A stretch of DNA of 8,741 nt from Campylobacterales bacterium (GTDB lineage: Bacteria; Campylobacterota; Campylobacteria; Campylobacterales; Nitratiruptoraceae). The notes under the pieces were generated by a model. The model was not told the DNA's origin. It saw only the letters and a list, made by a program, of their open reading frames with translations, and searched no databases. Where the stretch lies: positions 1 through 8,741 of the forward strand of contig JAMOUF010000170.1 of the NCBI GenBank assembly GCA_027068245.1, given 5' to 3'. The position numbers and the translations under genes were made by a program. Positions 1 through 7,923 of this stretch are shown here, piece by piece (position 1 is the stretch's first letter; every line of letters begins with the position of its first letter).

Positions 1-140
1 AGGAGCTTTATGCGTTCATTGAAGCCAAGTATCCTCAGATTTACGAGATGATTAGAGAGAGACAAGCACTTGACGATGAGATTAGGGAGCTTCTAAACAA
101 AGCTATAGAAGAGTTCAAGGCAAGCTTTAGTGCCGAATAA
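1..140 (+). CDS. atpA: F1Fo ATP synthase subunit alpha, C-terminal fragment (5' end outside window)
   Basis: Only the last 45 codons are present; the first complete codon begins at base 3 and the TAA stop ends at 140. The translated tail contains [13 protein letters not shown] followed by a charged helix ending KASFSAE. This matches the C-terminal helical domain of the F1 alpha subunit, where a helix near the end reads roughly F(I/L)xxxYPxI. Alpha forms the alternating alpha3beta3 ring with beta and supplies the arginine finger to the catalytic sites, but that residue lies upstream of this window. The identification rests mainly on position: atpG follows after nine bases, as in nearly all bacterial atp operons. 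The fragment is intact to its stop. Confidence 0.93.
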   Translation, partial: ELYAFIEAKYPQIYEMIRERQALDDEIRELLNKAIEEFKASFSAE

Positions 141-149
141 GGATAAACG

Positions 150-2461
<2,312 letters not shown>

Positions 2462-2463
<2 letters not shown>

Positions 2464-2477
2464 ACGGTCAAACCGTT
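2462..2477 (+). other. Small inverted repeat in the atpD-atpC gap
   Basis: AACGGT (2463-2468), loop CAA, ACCGTT (2472-2477) is a perfect 6-bp stem with a 3-base loop that begins within the atpD stop codon. It is followed by A residues and the atpC ribosome binding site AAAGGA (2481-2486), not by a T-run, so it does not look like an intrinsic terminator. It could be an RNA processing or stability element, or chance. Confidence 0.35.
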
Positions 2478-2491
2478 AAAAAAGGATTTTA

Positions 2492-2881
2492 ATGGAGACA
2501 TTAAAACTTGAGATTGTAACTCCTCAAGGTCAGATTTTCGAGGGTGATGTAAAGAGCGTCACCCTGCCTGGTGAAGAGGGCGAGTTTGGAGTTTTACCAA
2601 AGCACGCCTCTTTGCTATCTCTTTTGAAAGCCGGTGTAATAGAGATGGAGAAAGCCGACGGCTCAAAAGAGTCTATCGTAATCAACTGGGGCCATGTAAA
2701 AGTGGATGAGAACAGGGTTACCGTGCTTGTTGACGGGGCTATTCCATTGGCCGGTGCCAGTGAAAGCGAGATTGCCAAGAAAATAGAAGAGGCCAAAAAA
2801 CTTATAGAAGAGGTTAGTGAGGGAAAAGCCGCCCTTGCAGCCGTGGAAGCGAAAATAGAGAAAGCGGCAAAAGTAATCTGA
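2492..2881 (+). CDS. atpC: F1Fo ATP synthase subunit epsilon
   Basis: This 129-residue protein has both classical parts. The N-terminal beta-sandwich (about 1-85) includes IVTPQGQIFEGDVKSVTLPG and GEFGVLPKHASLL, both standard epsilon signatures, and a C-terminal helical hairpin (about 88-129) is rich in Ala, Glu and Lys. Epsilon links gamma to the c-ring, and its C-terminal helices can inhibit ATP hydrolysis in many bacteria; because they are full length here, such regulation is possible but not shown. A ribosome binding site AAAGGA lies 5 bases before the ATG. It is the last atp gene, but there is no terminator after it: the first Tol gene begins three bases past its TGA, so the two systems very likely share a transcript. 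Confidence 0.97.
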   Translation: METLKLEIVTPQGQIFEGDVKSVTLPGEEGEFGVLPKHASLLSLLKAGVIEMEKADGSKESIVINWGHVKVDENRVTVLVDGAIPLAGASESEIAKKIEEAKKLIEEVSEGKAALAAVEAKIEKAAKVI

Positions 2882-2884
2882 TTT

Positions 2885-3451
2885 ATGGATAGTATCACGC
2901 TCATTATCGACTATCTTCAAAAAAGCAACGCCATTACGGTAGCCGTTTTGATATGGCTATCGTTATATTTTATTATGGTGAACTGGATTTTTCTTTACAG
3001 ATATATCGTTTTGACATTTTGGTTAAAGCGCGAGAAGCGCTCTTTGGAGAGTTTGAAAATGGGGAGCAAAAGAGTTTTGATGAGCTCTTTTTTACACCAC
3101 TGCTCTCCAAGTCAAAAAATAACCCAGGAATCCGGCGACTACTGTATCTTTGACGCTACGCAAAAAAGCACGAAAGGTCTCACCTTTTTGTCAATTGCCG
3201 CTTCCACATCACCTTTTATAGGCCTTTTTGGAACGGTAGTTTCCATTTTGGAGACTTTTTACATTCTTGGAAAGACAAAGGCAAGCATAACGACTATTTC
3301 CGCATCAATAGGAGAGGCTCTGGTAGCAACGGCCGCCGGTATTTTAGTGGCTATTTTTGCGTACTCATACCATCTTGTTTTAAAACGCAAGGCTTATGAG
3401 ATTATCTCCTATCTTAAGATGCAGATAGATATATTACTACAGTATAGGTAG
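2885..3451 (+). CDS. tolQ: TolQ/ExbB-family proton channel subunit of the Tol-Pal motor
   Basis: This 188-residue MotA/TolQ/ExbB protein has three predicted transmembrane segments, at about 17-47, 99-128 and 141-166. The second contains GLFGTV, with Thr117 at the place of the conserved channel threonine. The third contains GEALVATAAGI, whose Glu144 and Thr149 have the same spacing as the Glu and Thr that line the channel in E. coli ExbB. With TolR it forms the inner-membrane stator that converts proton flow into movement of TolA. It is shorter than E. coli TolQ (about 230), mostly through a smaller cytoplasmic loop. By sequence alone it could be called ExbB; the TolQ name comes from the tolR-tolA-tolB-pal genes that follow. 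No clear ribosome binding site is visible, and the three-base gap to atpC suggests translational coupling. Confidence 0.9.
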   Translation: MDSITLIIDYLQKSNAITVAVLIWLSLYFIMVNWIFLYRYIVLTFWLKREKRSLESLKMGSKRVLMSSFLHHCSPSQKITQESGDYCIFDATQKSTKGLTFLSIAASTSPFIGLFGTVVSILETFYILGKTKASITTISASIGEALVATAAGILVAIFAYSYHLVLKRKAYEIISYLKMQIDILLQYR

Positions 3452-3454
3452 AAT

Positions 3455-3847
3455 ATGCTTTTTGACTGGGAGGAAAAGCCGGACCTGAATATCACCCCGC
3501 TGGTGGATGTAATGCTTGTTTTGCTGGCTATCTTGATGGTGGCGACGCCCGCAATAGTCTATGAGGAGGATATAAACCTGCCTCAAGGCTCAAAAACCAA
3601 AACATTTAAAAAAGAGAGCGACATTCATATCAAAATAAAAAGCAATGGTGTAATTATTTTTAATAAACAAAAATACAGCCTGCAAAATTTTCCCGACTCT
3701 TTTATCCTGCAGACACAAAATCTCTCAAAGTCATCACCAGTCTATATAAGCGCAGATAAAAATTTAAAATATGGTGATGTGATGTTTATTTTAAAAACGG
3801 TTAAAGAGGCCGGGTTTACAAAGGTATCCCTGGTTACAAATGGGTAG
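3455..3847 (+). CDS. tolR: TolR/ExbD-family motor subunit
   Basis: This 130-residue protein has a short cytoplasmic N-terminus, one membrane helix (about 13-34) and a periplasmic domain. The segment LNITPLVDVMLVLLAILMV is the diagnostic TolR/ExbD pattern, and Asp18 is the conserved membrane aspartate that carries protons. The periplasmic part (about 40-130) has the expected small alpha/beta domain, ending DVMFILKTVKEAGFTKVSLVT, typical of this family. It partners with TolQ in the inner-membrane motor. The start lies three bases after the tolQ stop, with AGG at 3446-3448 as a modest ribosome binding site. Its last eight bases overlap the start of the next gene. ExbD would be the equivalent name outside this context. 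Confidence 0.93.
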   Translation: MLFDWEEKPDLNITPLVDVMLVLLAILMVATPAIVYEEDINLPQGSKTKTFKKESDIHIKIKSNGVIIFNKQKYSLQNFPDSFILQTQNLSKSSPVYISADKNLKYGDVMFILKTVKEAGFTKVSLVTNG

Positions 3848-4535
3848 TCTCCTTTTAAAATTACTCTCGTTTTTAGTGGCGATAGCTTTTTACTTGCTGT
3901 TGCTTTTATCTATTTTTCTCCTATTGACCCAAAACGATAAAAAAAATATAGAGATAAAAGATTCCAAGATCGACGTTTTTCTTGAAAACCCAAAAAAGAG
4001 CAAAATGGCTGCAAAAAAAGTAGAAAAAAGTGGCAAAAAGAGTAAAAAGAGCTCCTCAAAATCTCCAAAACGGGTGGAAAGTCAAAACCTCAAAGATCTA
4101 TTCTCCTCAATAAGCGGTAAAAAGTATAGTCCAAAACTGGCAAAAGAGCCTCAAAAGATCACTCCAAGCAGGCTCAAGTCCAAAAAGAGTAAAGAGGCTA
4201 AAAAGCTTTTGAAAGAGTTAAACGCCAATACCCCTTCAGGTGGTGCCAAAAAGAGTATAAAATCAATAAGCGGAGAAAAAGATGAATATCTTCAAAAAGT
4301 GTATAAAATCCTCTATACCAACTGGATTCCATCAAAACTGAGTGCGGGAAACAGTGCCAGGGTTAAAATCATTATAGACAGATATGGAAATTTCGACTAC
4401 AAAATTATCTCAAGCTCCCCAAGCCCCACTTTCAACCAGGAGCTTGAGGACTATTTGGAATATTTAAAAACCCTGACCTTCCCAAAACCGAAAGAGAGAA
4501 AAATTTTAACCGTTAGGTTTGAGGCTAAAGATTAG
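3840..4535 (+). CDS. tolA: TolA-like (TonB C-terminal fold) periplasm-spanning coupler
   Basis: This 231-residue protein has a membrane anchor, a linker and a C-terminal domain. A very hydrophobic N-terminal helix (about 3-30) is followed by a Lys/Ser-rich low-complexity linker (about 33-145). A TolA/TonB-type C-terminal domain (about 148-229) contains YLQKVYKILYTNWIP, VKIIIDRYGNFDYKII and LTFPKP, typical of the TonB_C fold. It should transmit motor force from TolQ/TolR across the periplasm to TolB and Pal. It is far shorter than E. coli TolA (421 residues) and lacks a long helical domain. No cysteine is present. The SxxxH motif found in E. coli TolA and TonB membrane helices is not seen; Ser10 is followed four residues later by Ala14. 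The ATG overlaps the tolR end by 8 bases, implying coupled translation. The name rests on fold plus context. Confidence 0.82.
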   Translation: MGSLLLKLLSFLVAIAFYLLLLLSIFLLLTQNDKKNIEIKDSKIDVFLENPKKSKMAAKKVEKSGKKSKKSSSKSPKRVESQNLKDLFSSISGKKYSPKLAKEPQKITPSRLKSKKSKEAKKLLKELNANTPSGGAKKSIKSISGEKDEYLQKVYKILYTNWIPSKLSAGNSARVKIIIDRYGNFDYKIISSSPSPTFNQELEDYLEYLKTLTFPKPKERKILTVRFEAKD

Positions 4536-4546
4536 TAACAAACTTA

Positions 4547-4555
4547 TGTTAAAAT
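4547..4555 (+). promoter_or_regulatory. Extended -10 promoter candidate upstream of tolB
   Basis: TGTTAAAAT matches the extended -10 form TGnTAWAAT. There is no convincing -35 hexamer, which is usual for Campylobacterota housekeeping promoters. The box ends 18 bases before the tolB ATG, so a transcript starting about 7 bases downstream would have a leader of only about a dozen bases, just including the AAAGGAG site. Confidence 0.4.
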
Positions 4556-4573
4556 TTCGCAAAAGGAGTTGAA

Positions 4574-5830
4574 ATGAGAATTGGATTGATATTTCTGTTA
4601 ATTATAAATATATTTGCATCCGATTTGACCCTTGAGATCGTGAAAGAGGTGGGTAATGAGCCAAAAGTCGCGGTAGAAAACAGCTCATCCCAGGTAGATC
4701 CAAAAATCGACAGAAAATTTTTTAAACTGTTGCTTGGGGATTTGAAAGTAACCTCGCATTTCAATGTGGAAGAGAATATGAATCTTGCTAACTACGACGA
4801 TCCCGTAAACAGCGCAAAATATAAAAATGTGGCTTACCTGTTGCGATATGAGCTCTTTTATGACGATTTGGGAGATTTGAACGCCAAGGCCTTTTTGTAT
4901 GATTTGAAGACGGGAAAAAAGGTAATAGAAAAAATCTATAAAATTAGTGACAGGGCCAGATATCCCTTTTTGGCACATAAAATTGTATATGACTTAAGCC
5001 GTGCGCTTGGCTTTGATGATGTGGAGTTTTTGAAAAGTTTCGTTGTCTTTGCAAAATACATCTCTCCAAAAAAGAGCAACATCGTCGTCAGTGACTATAC
5101 GCTTACATATCAAAAGAGCGTAGTAAGCGGTGGGCTCAATATCTTTCCAAAATGGGCCGACAGGGAGCAAAGGAGTTTCTACTATACAGATATGAACGGC
5201 ATCAAGCCAACGCTTTATAAAGTGGATATATACAAAGGGACCAAGAGTAAGGTTCTATCCAGTGAGGGAATGCTCGTATGTTCGGATGTAAGCGAGGATG
5301 GAGAGAAACTTTTGCTGACTATGGCTCCGGATTTTCAGCCCGATATCTATCTTTATAACCTGAAAAACGGAACTTTAAAAAGGCTTACAACCTACAAAGG
5401 AATAGATGTTAACGGAAACTTTACGCAAAACGACACCAAACTGGTATTTGTCTCCGACAGACTTGGCTATCCCAATATCTTTATGAAAAAAATAGATGGT
5501 TATGGGGTTCAAAGACTTATCTACCATGGCAGGAACAACAGCTCCTGCACCACCTACAAAGACTACGTTGCATACTCTTCCAGGGAGACGAATAACGCCT
5601 TTGGAAAAAATACGTTCAATATCTATCTGGCTTCAACCAAGAGCGATTTTATAAGACGGCTTACCGCCAACGGGGTAAATATCTTTCCAAGATTTTCCAA
5701 CGACGGCGAGACGCTGCTTTATATAAAAGAGTTCAAAAACCAGTCCGGACTGGGGGTTATAAGGCTTAAATACAACAAAAGCTATATCTATCCGCTCTAT
5801 GTGGGAAAGATACAGTCGATTGACTGGTAA
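4574..5830 (+). CDS. tolB: Tol-Pal system beta-propeller protein TolB
   Basis: This 418-residue periplasmic protein begins with a short Sec signal peptide (MRIGLIFLLIINIFA, cleavage likely after Ala15 or Ser16). The mature N-terminus DLTLEIVKE resembles the TolB box that contacts TolA in E. coli. An N-terminal alpha/beta domain (to about 160) is followed by WD40-like propeller repeats, seen as recurring blade motifs: YYTDMNGIKPTLYKVDI, PDIYLYNLKNGTLKRLT, LVFVSDRLGYPNIFMKKI and the final NIFPRFSNDGETLLYI. It should switch between TolA-bound and Pal-bound states during outer-membrane constriction. The ribosome binding site AAAGGAG (4562-4568) is strong. The protein ends SIDW, close to the usual family length. 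A separate promoter candidate lies in the 38-base upstream gap. Confidence 0.95.
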   Translation: MRIGLIFLLIINIFASDLTLEIVKEVGNEPKVAVENSSSQVDPKIDRKFFKLLLGDLKVTSHFNVEENMNLANYDDPVNSAKYKNVAYLLRYELFYDDLGDLNAKAFLYDLKTGKKVIEKIYKISDRARYPFLAHKIVYDLSRALGFDDVEFLKSFVVFAKYISPKKSNIVVSDYTLTYQKSVVSGGLNIFPKWADREQRSFYYTDMNGIKPTLYKVDIYKGTKSKVLSSEGMLVCSDVSEDGEKLLLTMAPDFQPDIYLYNLKNGTLKRLTTYKGIDVNGNFTQNDTKLVFVSDRLGYPNIFMKKIDGYGVQRLIYHGRNNSSCTTYKDYVAYSSRETNNAFGKNTFNIYLASTKSDFIRRLTANGVNIFPRFSNDGETLLYIKEFKNQSGLGVIRLKYNKSYIYPLYVGKIQSIDW

Positions 5831-5843
5831 TTAAGTAAAAAAT

Positions 5844-5852
5844 TGCTAAAAT
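5844..5852 (+). promoter_or_regulatory. Extended -10 promoter candidate upstream of pal
   Basis: TGCTAAAAT matches TGnTAWAAT, within an AT-rich 49-base gap between tolB and pal, with A/T-rich sequence upstream and no clear -35. It ends 27 bases before the pal ATG. A separate promoter would suit Pal, which is usually needed in far greater amounts than the motor proteins. Confidence 0.45.
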
Positions 5853-5879
5853 TAACCAAATAAATTCAAAGGAGATTAG

Positions 5880-6434
5880 ATGAATATAAAGGTTATCGCC
5901 ATATCTTTTTTCGCGGCAACGCTGTTTTTTAGCGGATGCGCCAAAAAAAGCATTGAGATAGAGACGCCGCAGCAGACAACCCAGCAAGAGGGCGCCAGCG
6001 AGGTAGAAGAGGGTTCCGGAATCAAATCCATCAATGAGATGGCGGAGGGAGAGCTAAGCGAGGAACAAAAGCTTGAGCTTGCGAAAAAGATAGAGGCCAA
6101 ACAAAAAAAGATCTATTTCGATTTTGACAAATACAACATCAGGCCGGACCAGGAGCCAAGGGTGGATTACGACGCCAAACTCTTCAACTCCGAGGAGGCA
6201 AGGGAGTTCAAGATAAAAGTGGAAGGCAACTGTGACGAGTGGGGAAGTGACGAATACAACTACGCTTTGGGACTTAAAAGGGCAAAAACCGTAAGAGACG
6301 CACTTGCCGCAAGAGGTGTGGAGCCTTCGAGAATGACTATTATCAGTTACGGTGAGAGCAATCCCGTATGCACGGAACACACAAGAGAGTGCTGGGCCAA
6401 AAACAGAAGAGTAGAATTTGAGCTTATTCCATAA
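5880..6434 (+). CDS. pal: Peptidoglycan-associated outer-membrane lipoprotein Pal
   Basis: This 184-residue lipoprotein has a signal peptide ending in the lipobox FSGC, so Cys20 should be lipidated and anchored in the outer membrane. A Glu/Gln-rich linker (21-75) leads to an OmpA-like peptidoglycan-binding domain (about 76-184), recognised by IYFDFDKYNI, VEGNCDEWGSDEYN (114-127), LGLKRAKTV with Arg134, VSYGESNP-like ISYGESNP, and the terminal NRRVEFEL. Asp119 and Arg134 correspond to the pair that hold diaminopimelate in the family. The classical HxDERG is NxDEWG here, and Cys118, Cys164 and Cys171 are extra; I recall both as a Campylobacterota trait (Omp18-type Pal). Pal binds peptidoglycan and TolB. 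GGAG (5870-5873) is the ribosome binding site. Confidence 0.96.
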   Translation: MNIKVIAISFFAATLFFSGCAKKSIEIETPQQTTQQEGASEVEEGSGIKSINEMAEGELSEEQKLELAKKIEAKQKKIYFDFDKYNIRPDQEPRVDYDAKLFNSEEAREFKIKVEGNCDEWGSDEYNYALGLKRAKTVRDALAARGVEPSRMTIISYGESNPVCTEHTRECWAKNRRVEFELIP

Positions 6435-6442
6435 GGACCAAG

Positions 6443-7291
6443 ATGATAAGACTATTTTTGGGCTCCGCTTTGGCGGCCCTCGCCCTTTTTTCCTCCGAAC
6501 CCTCCGCTTTTGAAGCGGGCAATCTTGATAAAGAGAACCCTTACGGGCTTACCGAAAGTGAAAAACATATCCTTAAAAACAAAGAGGAGATAAAAAGAGT
6601 TAAAAAAGAGCTGTTTGGTTTAAAAGAGCGGTTAGACTCGCTTGAGGAGAAAAATCAGGGGCTCCAAAGCGTGGTAGAGGGGATAGACGAGCGGTTAAAC
6701 AAGCTTGAGAAAGCTGGAAGCGGCAAGGATATAGAGCAGTTGAGGCAGGAGCTGAACGAGACTTTAAACGCCCAGAACGAGAGTTTGGCACAGATGAAAA
6801 AGGTGCTTACAAAGATGGGGGAGCTGGTAGATACAATCAATTCCAACTATGTCTCAAAAGATGAGTTCAATAAGGAGATGAAAAAGCTTTACGCTCTTTT
6901 GCAGGGAAAAAAAGTAAAGTCCAAAAGCGGATATGAGCTGTATACCGAGGCTTACAGAGCTTATAAAAAGCATGATTACAAAAAGGCGAAGGAGCTTTTC
7001 GCCCTATCGATCCAAAAAGGCTACAAACCGGCAACAAGCAGTTTTTATCTTGGTGAGAGCTGCTACTACTCGAAAGATTACAAATGCGCGATAAACTACT
7101 ATAAAAAGAGCGCCTCTTTGTATCAAAAATCCAAGTTTATGCCTACTCTGCTTCTGCATACGGCCATATCTTTGGATAGGCTCGGCGACAAAAAAGAGGC
7201 GAAAAAGTTCTATGAGTCCGTTGTGAAACTCTATCCGGATACCAAGGCGGCAAAAATCGCCAAACGGAATTTAAGCAAAATGAAAAATTAA
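6443..7291 (+). CDS. cpoB: Tol-Pal associated coiled-coil/TPR protein CpoB (YbgF)
   Basis: This 282-residue protein has an N-terminal Sec signal peptide (about 1-22, cleavage near PSA|FEAG). It is followed by a long charged coiled-coil region (about 38-150, heptad-like Leu/Ile positions with Glu and Lys). The C-terminal part holds about three tetratricopeptide repeats (162-280), for example ELYTEAYRAYKKHDYKKAKEL, SSFYLGESCYYSKDYKCAINY and LLHTAISLDRLGDKKEAKKF. This is the YbgF/CpoB layout, and the last position of a tol-pal operon is where that gene is normally found. In E. coli the protein coordinates outer-membrane constriction with peptidoglycan synthesis. The coiled coil is longer than I would expect for E. 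coli CpoB. The start follows the pal stop by 8 bases, with AAGGA as ribosome binding site. Cys207 and Cys215 lie within the repeats. Confidence 0.9.
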   Translation: MIRLFLGSALAALALFSSEPSAFEAGNLDKENPYGLTESEKHILKNKEEIKRVKKELFGLKERLDSLEEKNQGLQSVVEGIDERLNKLEKAGSGKDIEQLRQELNETLNAQNESLAQMKKVLTKMGELVDTINSNYVSKDEFNKEMKKLYALLQGKKVKSKSGYELYTEAYRAYKKHDYKKAKELFALSIQKGYKPATSSFYLGESCYYSKDYKCAINYYKKSASLYQKSKFMPTLLLHTAISLDRLGDKKEAKKFYESVVKLYPDTKAAKIAKRNLSKMKN

Positions 7292-7310
7292 TATTCACAA
7301 AAGAAAAATG

Positions 7311-7319
7311 TGGTAAAAT
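7311..7319 (+). promoter_or_regulatory. Extended -10 promoter candidate upstream of slyD
   Basis: TGGTAAAAT matches TGnTAWAAT in the 58-base cpoB-slyD gap, following an A-rich stretch and without a recognisable -35. It ends 30 bases before the slyD ATG, giving a plausible leader of about 24 bases. Confidence 0.45.
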
Positions 7320-7349
7320 CTTTATGCAAATTTATCAAAAGGGTTTTAT

Positions 7350-7856
7350 ATGGCAATCGAAGACAACAAAGTAGTAGGAATCGAGTATACGGTAAAAGAC
7401 GCATCCACCGGCGAAGTGGTAGACAGCAACGTTGGCGGAGCACCATTGGAGTTTATAACAGGCAAAAATCAGATAATCCCAGGTCTTGAGAAAAAGATAA
7501 AAGAGATGAGCGCCGGTGAGGAAGCTGATATTCTTGTCAAAGCGGAAGAGGCTTACGGACAAAAAGACGAGAACGCCGTTCAAAAGCTGCCAAGGGAGCA
7601 GTTCGAGGGAATCGACCTTAAAAAGGGAATGACGCTTTACGGACAGGGTGAAAACGGTGAGACGGTTCAGGTGACCGTTGTCGACTTTGACGACAAAGAG
7701 GTTACGATCGACTTCAACCATCCATTGGCCGGAAAAGATTTGATGTTCAATGTAAAAGTTGTCAGCGAAAGAGACGCCACTGCCGAAGAGGTGATGACGG
7801 GACAGGTTCAAAAAGACGAGCACTGCGACAGCGGAAGCTGCGGCTGCAGCCACTAA
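7350..7856 (+). CDS. slyD: SlyD-type FKBP peptidyl-prolyl isomerase and metallochaperone
   Basis: This 168-residue cytoplasmic protein has the SlyD layout. A split FKBP domain (about 1-70 and 124-142) is recognised by VGIEYTVKDASTGEVVDS, LEFITGKNQIIPGLEKKI and FNHPLAGKDL. An insert-in-flap chaperone domain (about 71-123) interrupts it, and a short C-terminal tail HCDSGSCGCSH (158-168) carries His and Cys for metal binding. It should catalyse prolyl isomerisation and bind unfolded chains, and the tail suggests nickel or zinc handling, as in E. coli SlyD, where it helps [NiFe]-hydrogenase maturation. The tail here is much shorter than in E. coli. There is no signal peptide. The start at 7350 has AAAAGGG upstream; an ATG at 7324 is out of frame. 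It is followed by a hairpin and has its own promoter candidate, so it may be a monocistronic unit. Confidence 0.95.
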   Translation: MAIEDNKVVGIEYTVKDASTGEVVDSNVGGAPLEFITGKNQIIPGLEKKIKEMSAGEEADILVKAEEAYGQKDENAVQKLPREQFEGIDLKKGMTLYGQGENGETVQVTVVDFDDKEVTIDFNHPLAGKDLMFNVKVVSERDATAEEVMTGQVQKDEHCDSGSCGCSH

Positions 7857-7862
7857 GTCTTC

Positions 7863-7880
7863 GCCCCTTTTAGGGGCAAT
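7863..7880 (+). terminator. Possible weak intrinsic terminator after slyD
   Basis: GCCCCT (7863-7868), loop TTT, AGGGGC (7872-7877) is a perfect 6-bp GC-rich stem 6 bases after the slyD stop. The downstream tract AATTTAACTT is only moderately T-rich, so termination may be partial and let some transcription continue into fabD. Confidence 0.6.
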
Positions 7881-7892
7881 TTAACTTCTATT

Positions 7893-7901
7893 TGATATAA
7901 T
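7893..7901 (+). promoter_or_regulatory. Extended -10 promoter upstream of fabD
   Basis: TGATATAAT is a consensus extended -10 (TG-N-TATAAT) and the best promoter match in the window. It ends 22 bases before the fabD ATG. No -35 hexamer is evident. A start about 7 bases downstream (near 7908) would lie inside the loop of the inverted repeat at 7899-7921. Confidence 0.6.
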
Positions 7902-7921
7902 CTCCGTAAAAACTGGAGATT
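7899..7921 (+). repeat. Inverted repeat overlapping the fabD -10 box and ribosome binding site
   Basis: AATCTCC (7899-7905) and GGAGATT (7915-7921) are perfect reverse complements, separated by the 9-base loop GTAAAAACT. The left arm shares three bases with the TATAAT box, and the right arm contains GGAG, the fabD ribosome binding site. It could be an operator or, in read-through RNA, a hairpin that hides the ribosome binding site. The pairing is seen directly; the function is inference. Confidence 0.5.
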
Positions 7922-7923
7922 GT

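Noticed and set aside
2530..2904. Reverse-strand open frame across atpC, rich in Ser and Phe
   Set aside because: This is the antisense of a Lys/Glu/Ala-rich gene, which yields Ser/Phe-rich shadows. There is no independent support.
2885..3847. ExbB-ExbD pair for TonB-dependent uptake
   Set aside because: The families are hard to separate by sequence, but tolA-like, tolB, pal and cpoB follow directly, so a Tol-Pal role is better supported.
7324..7350. Upstream ATG at 7324 as an alternative slyD start
   Set aside because: It is out of frame with slyD, and the ATG at 7350 has AAAAGGG upstream and gives the family-standard N-terminus.
7335..7853. 172-codon open frame on the reverse strand opposite slyD
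   Set aside because: It mirrors slyD almost exactly, has no recognisable domain, and slyD is clearly the real gene. The frame is open because of codon use on the other strand.
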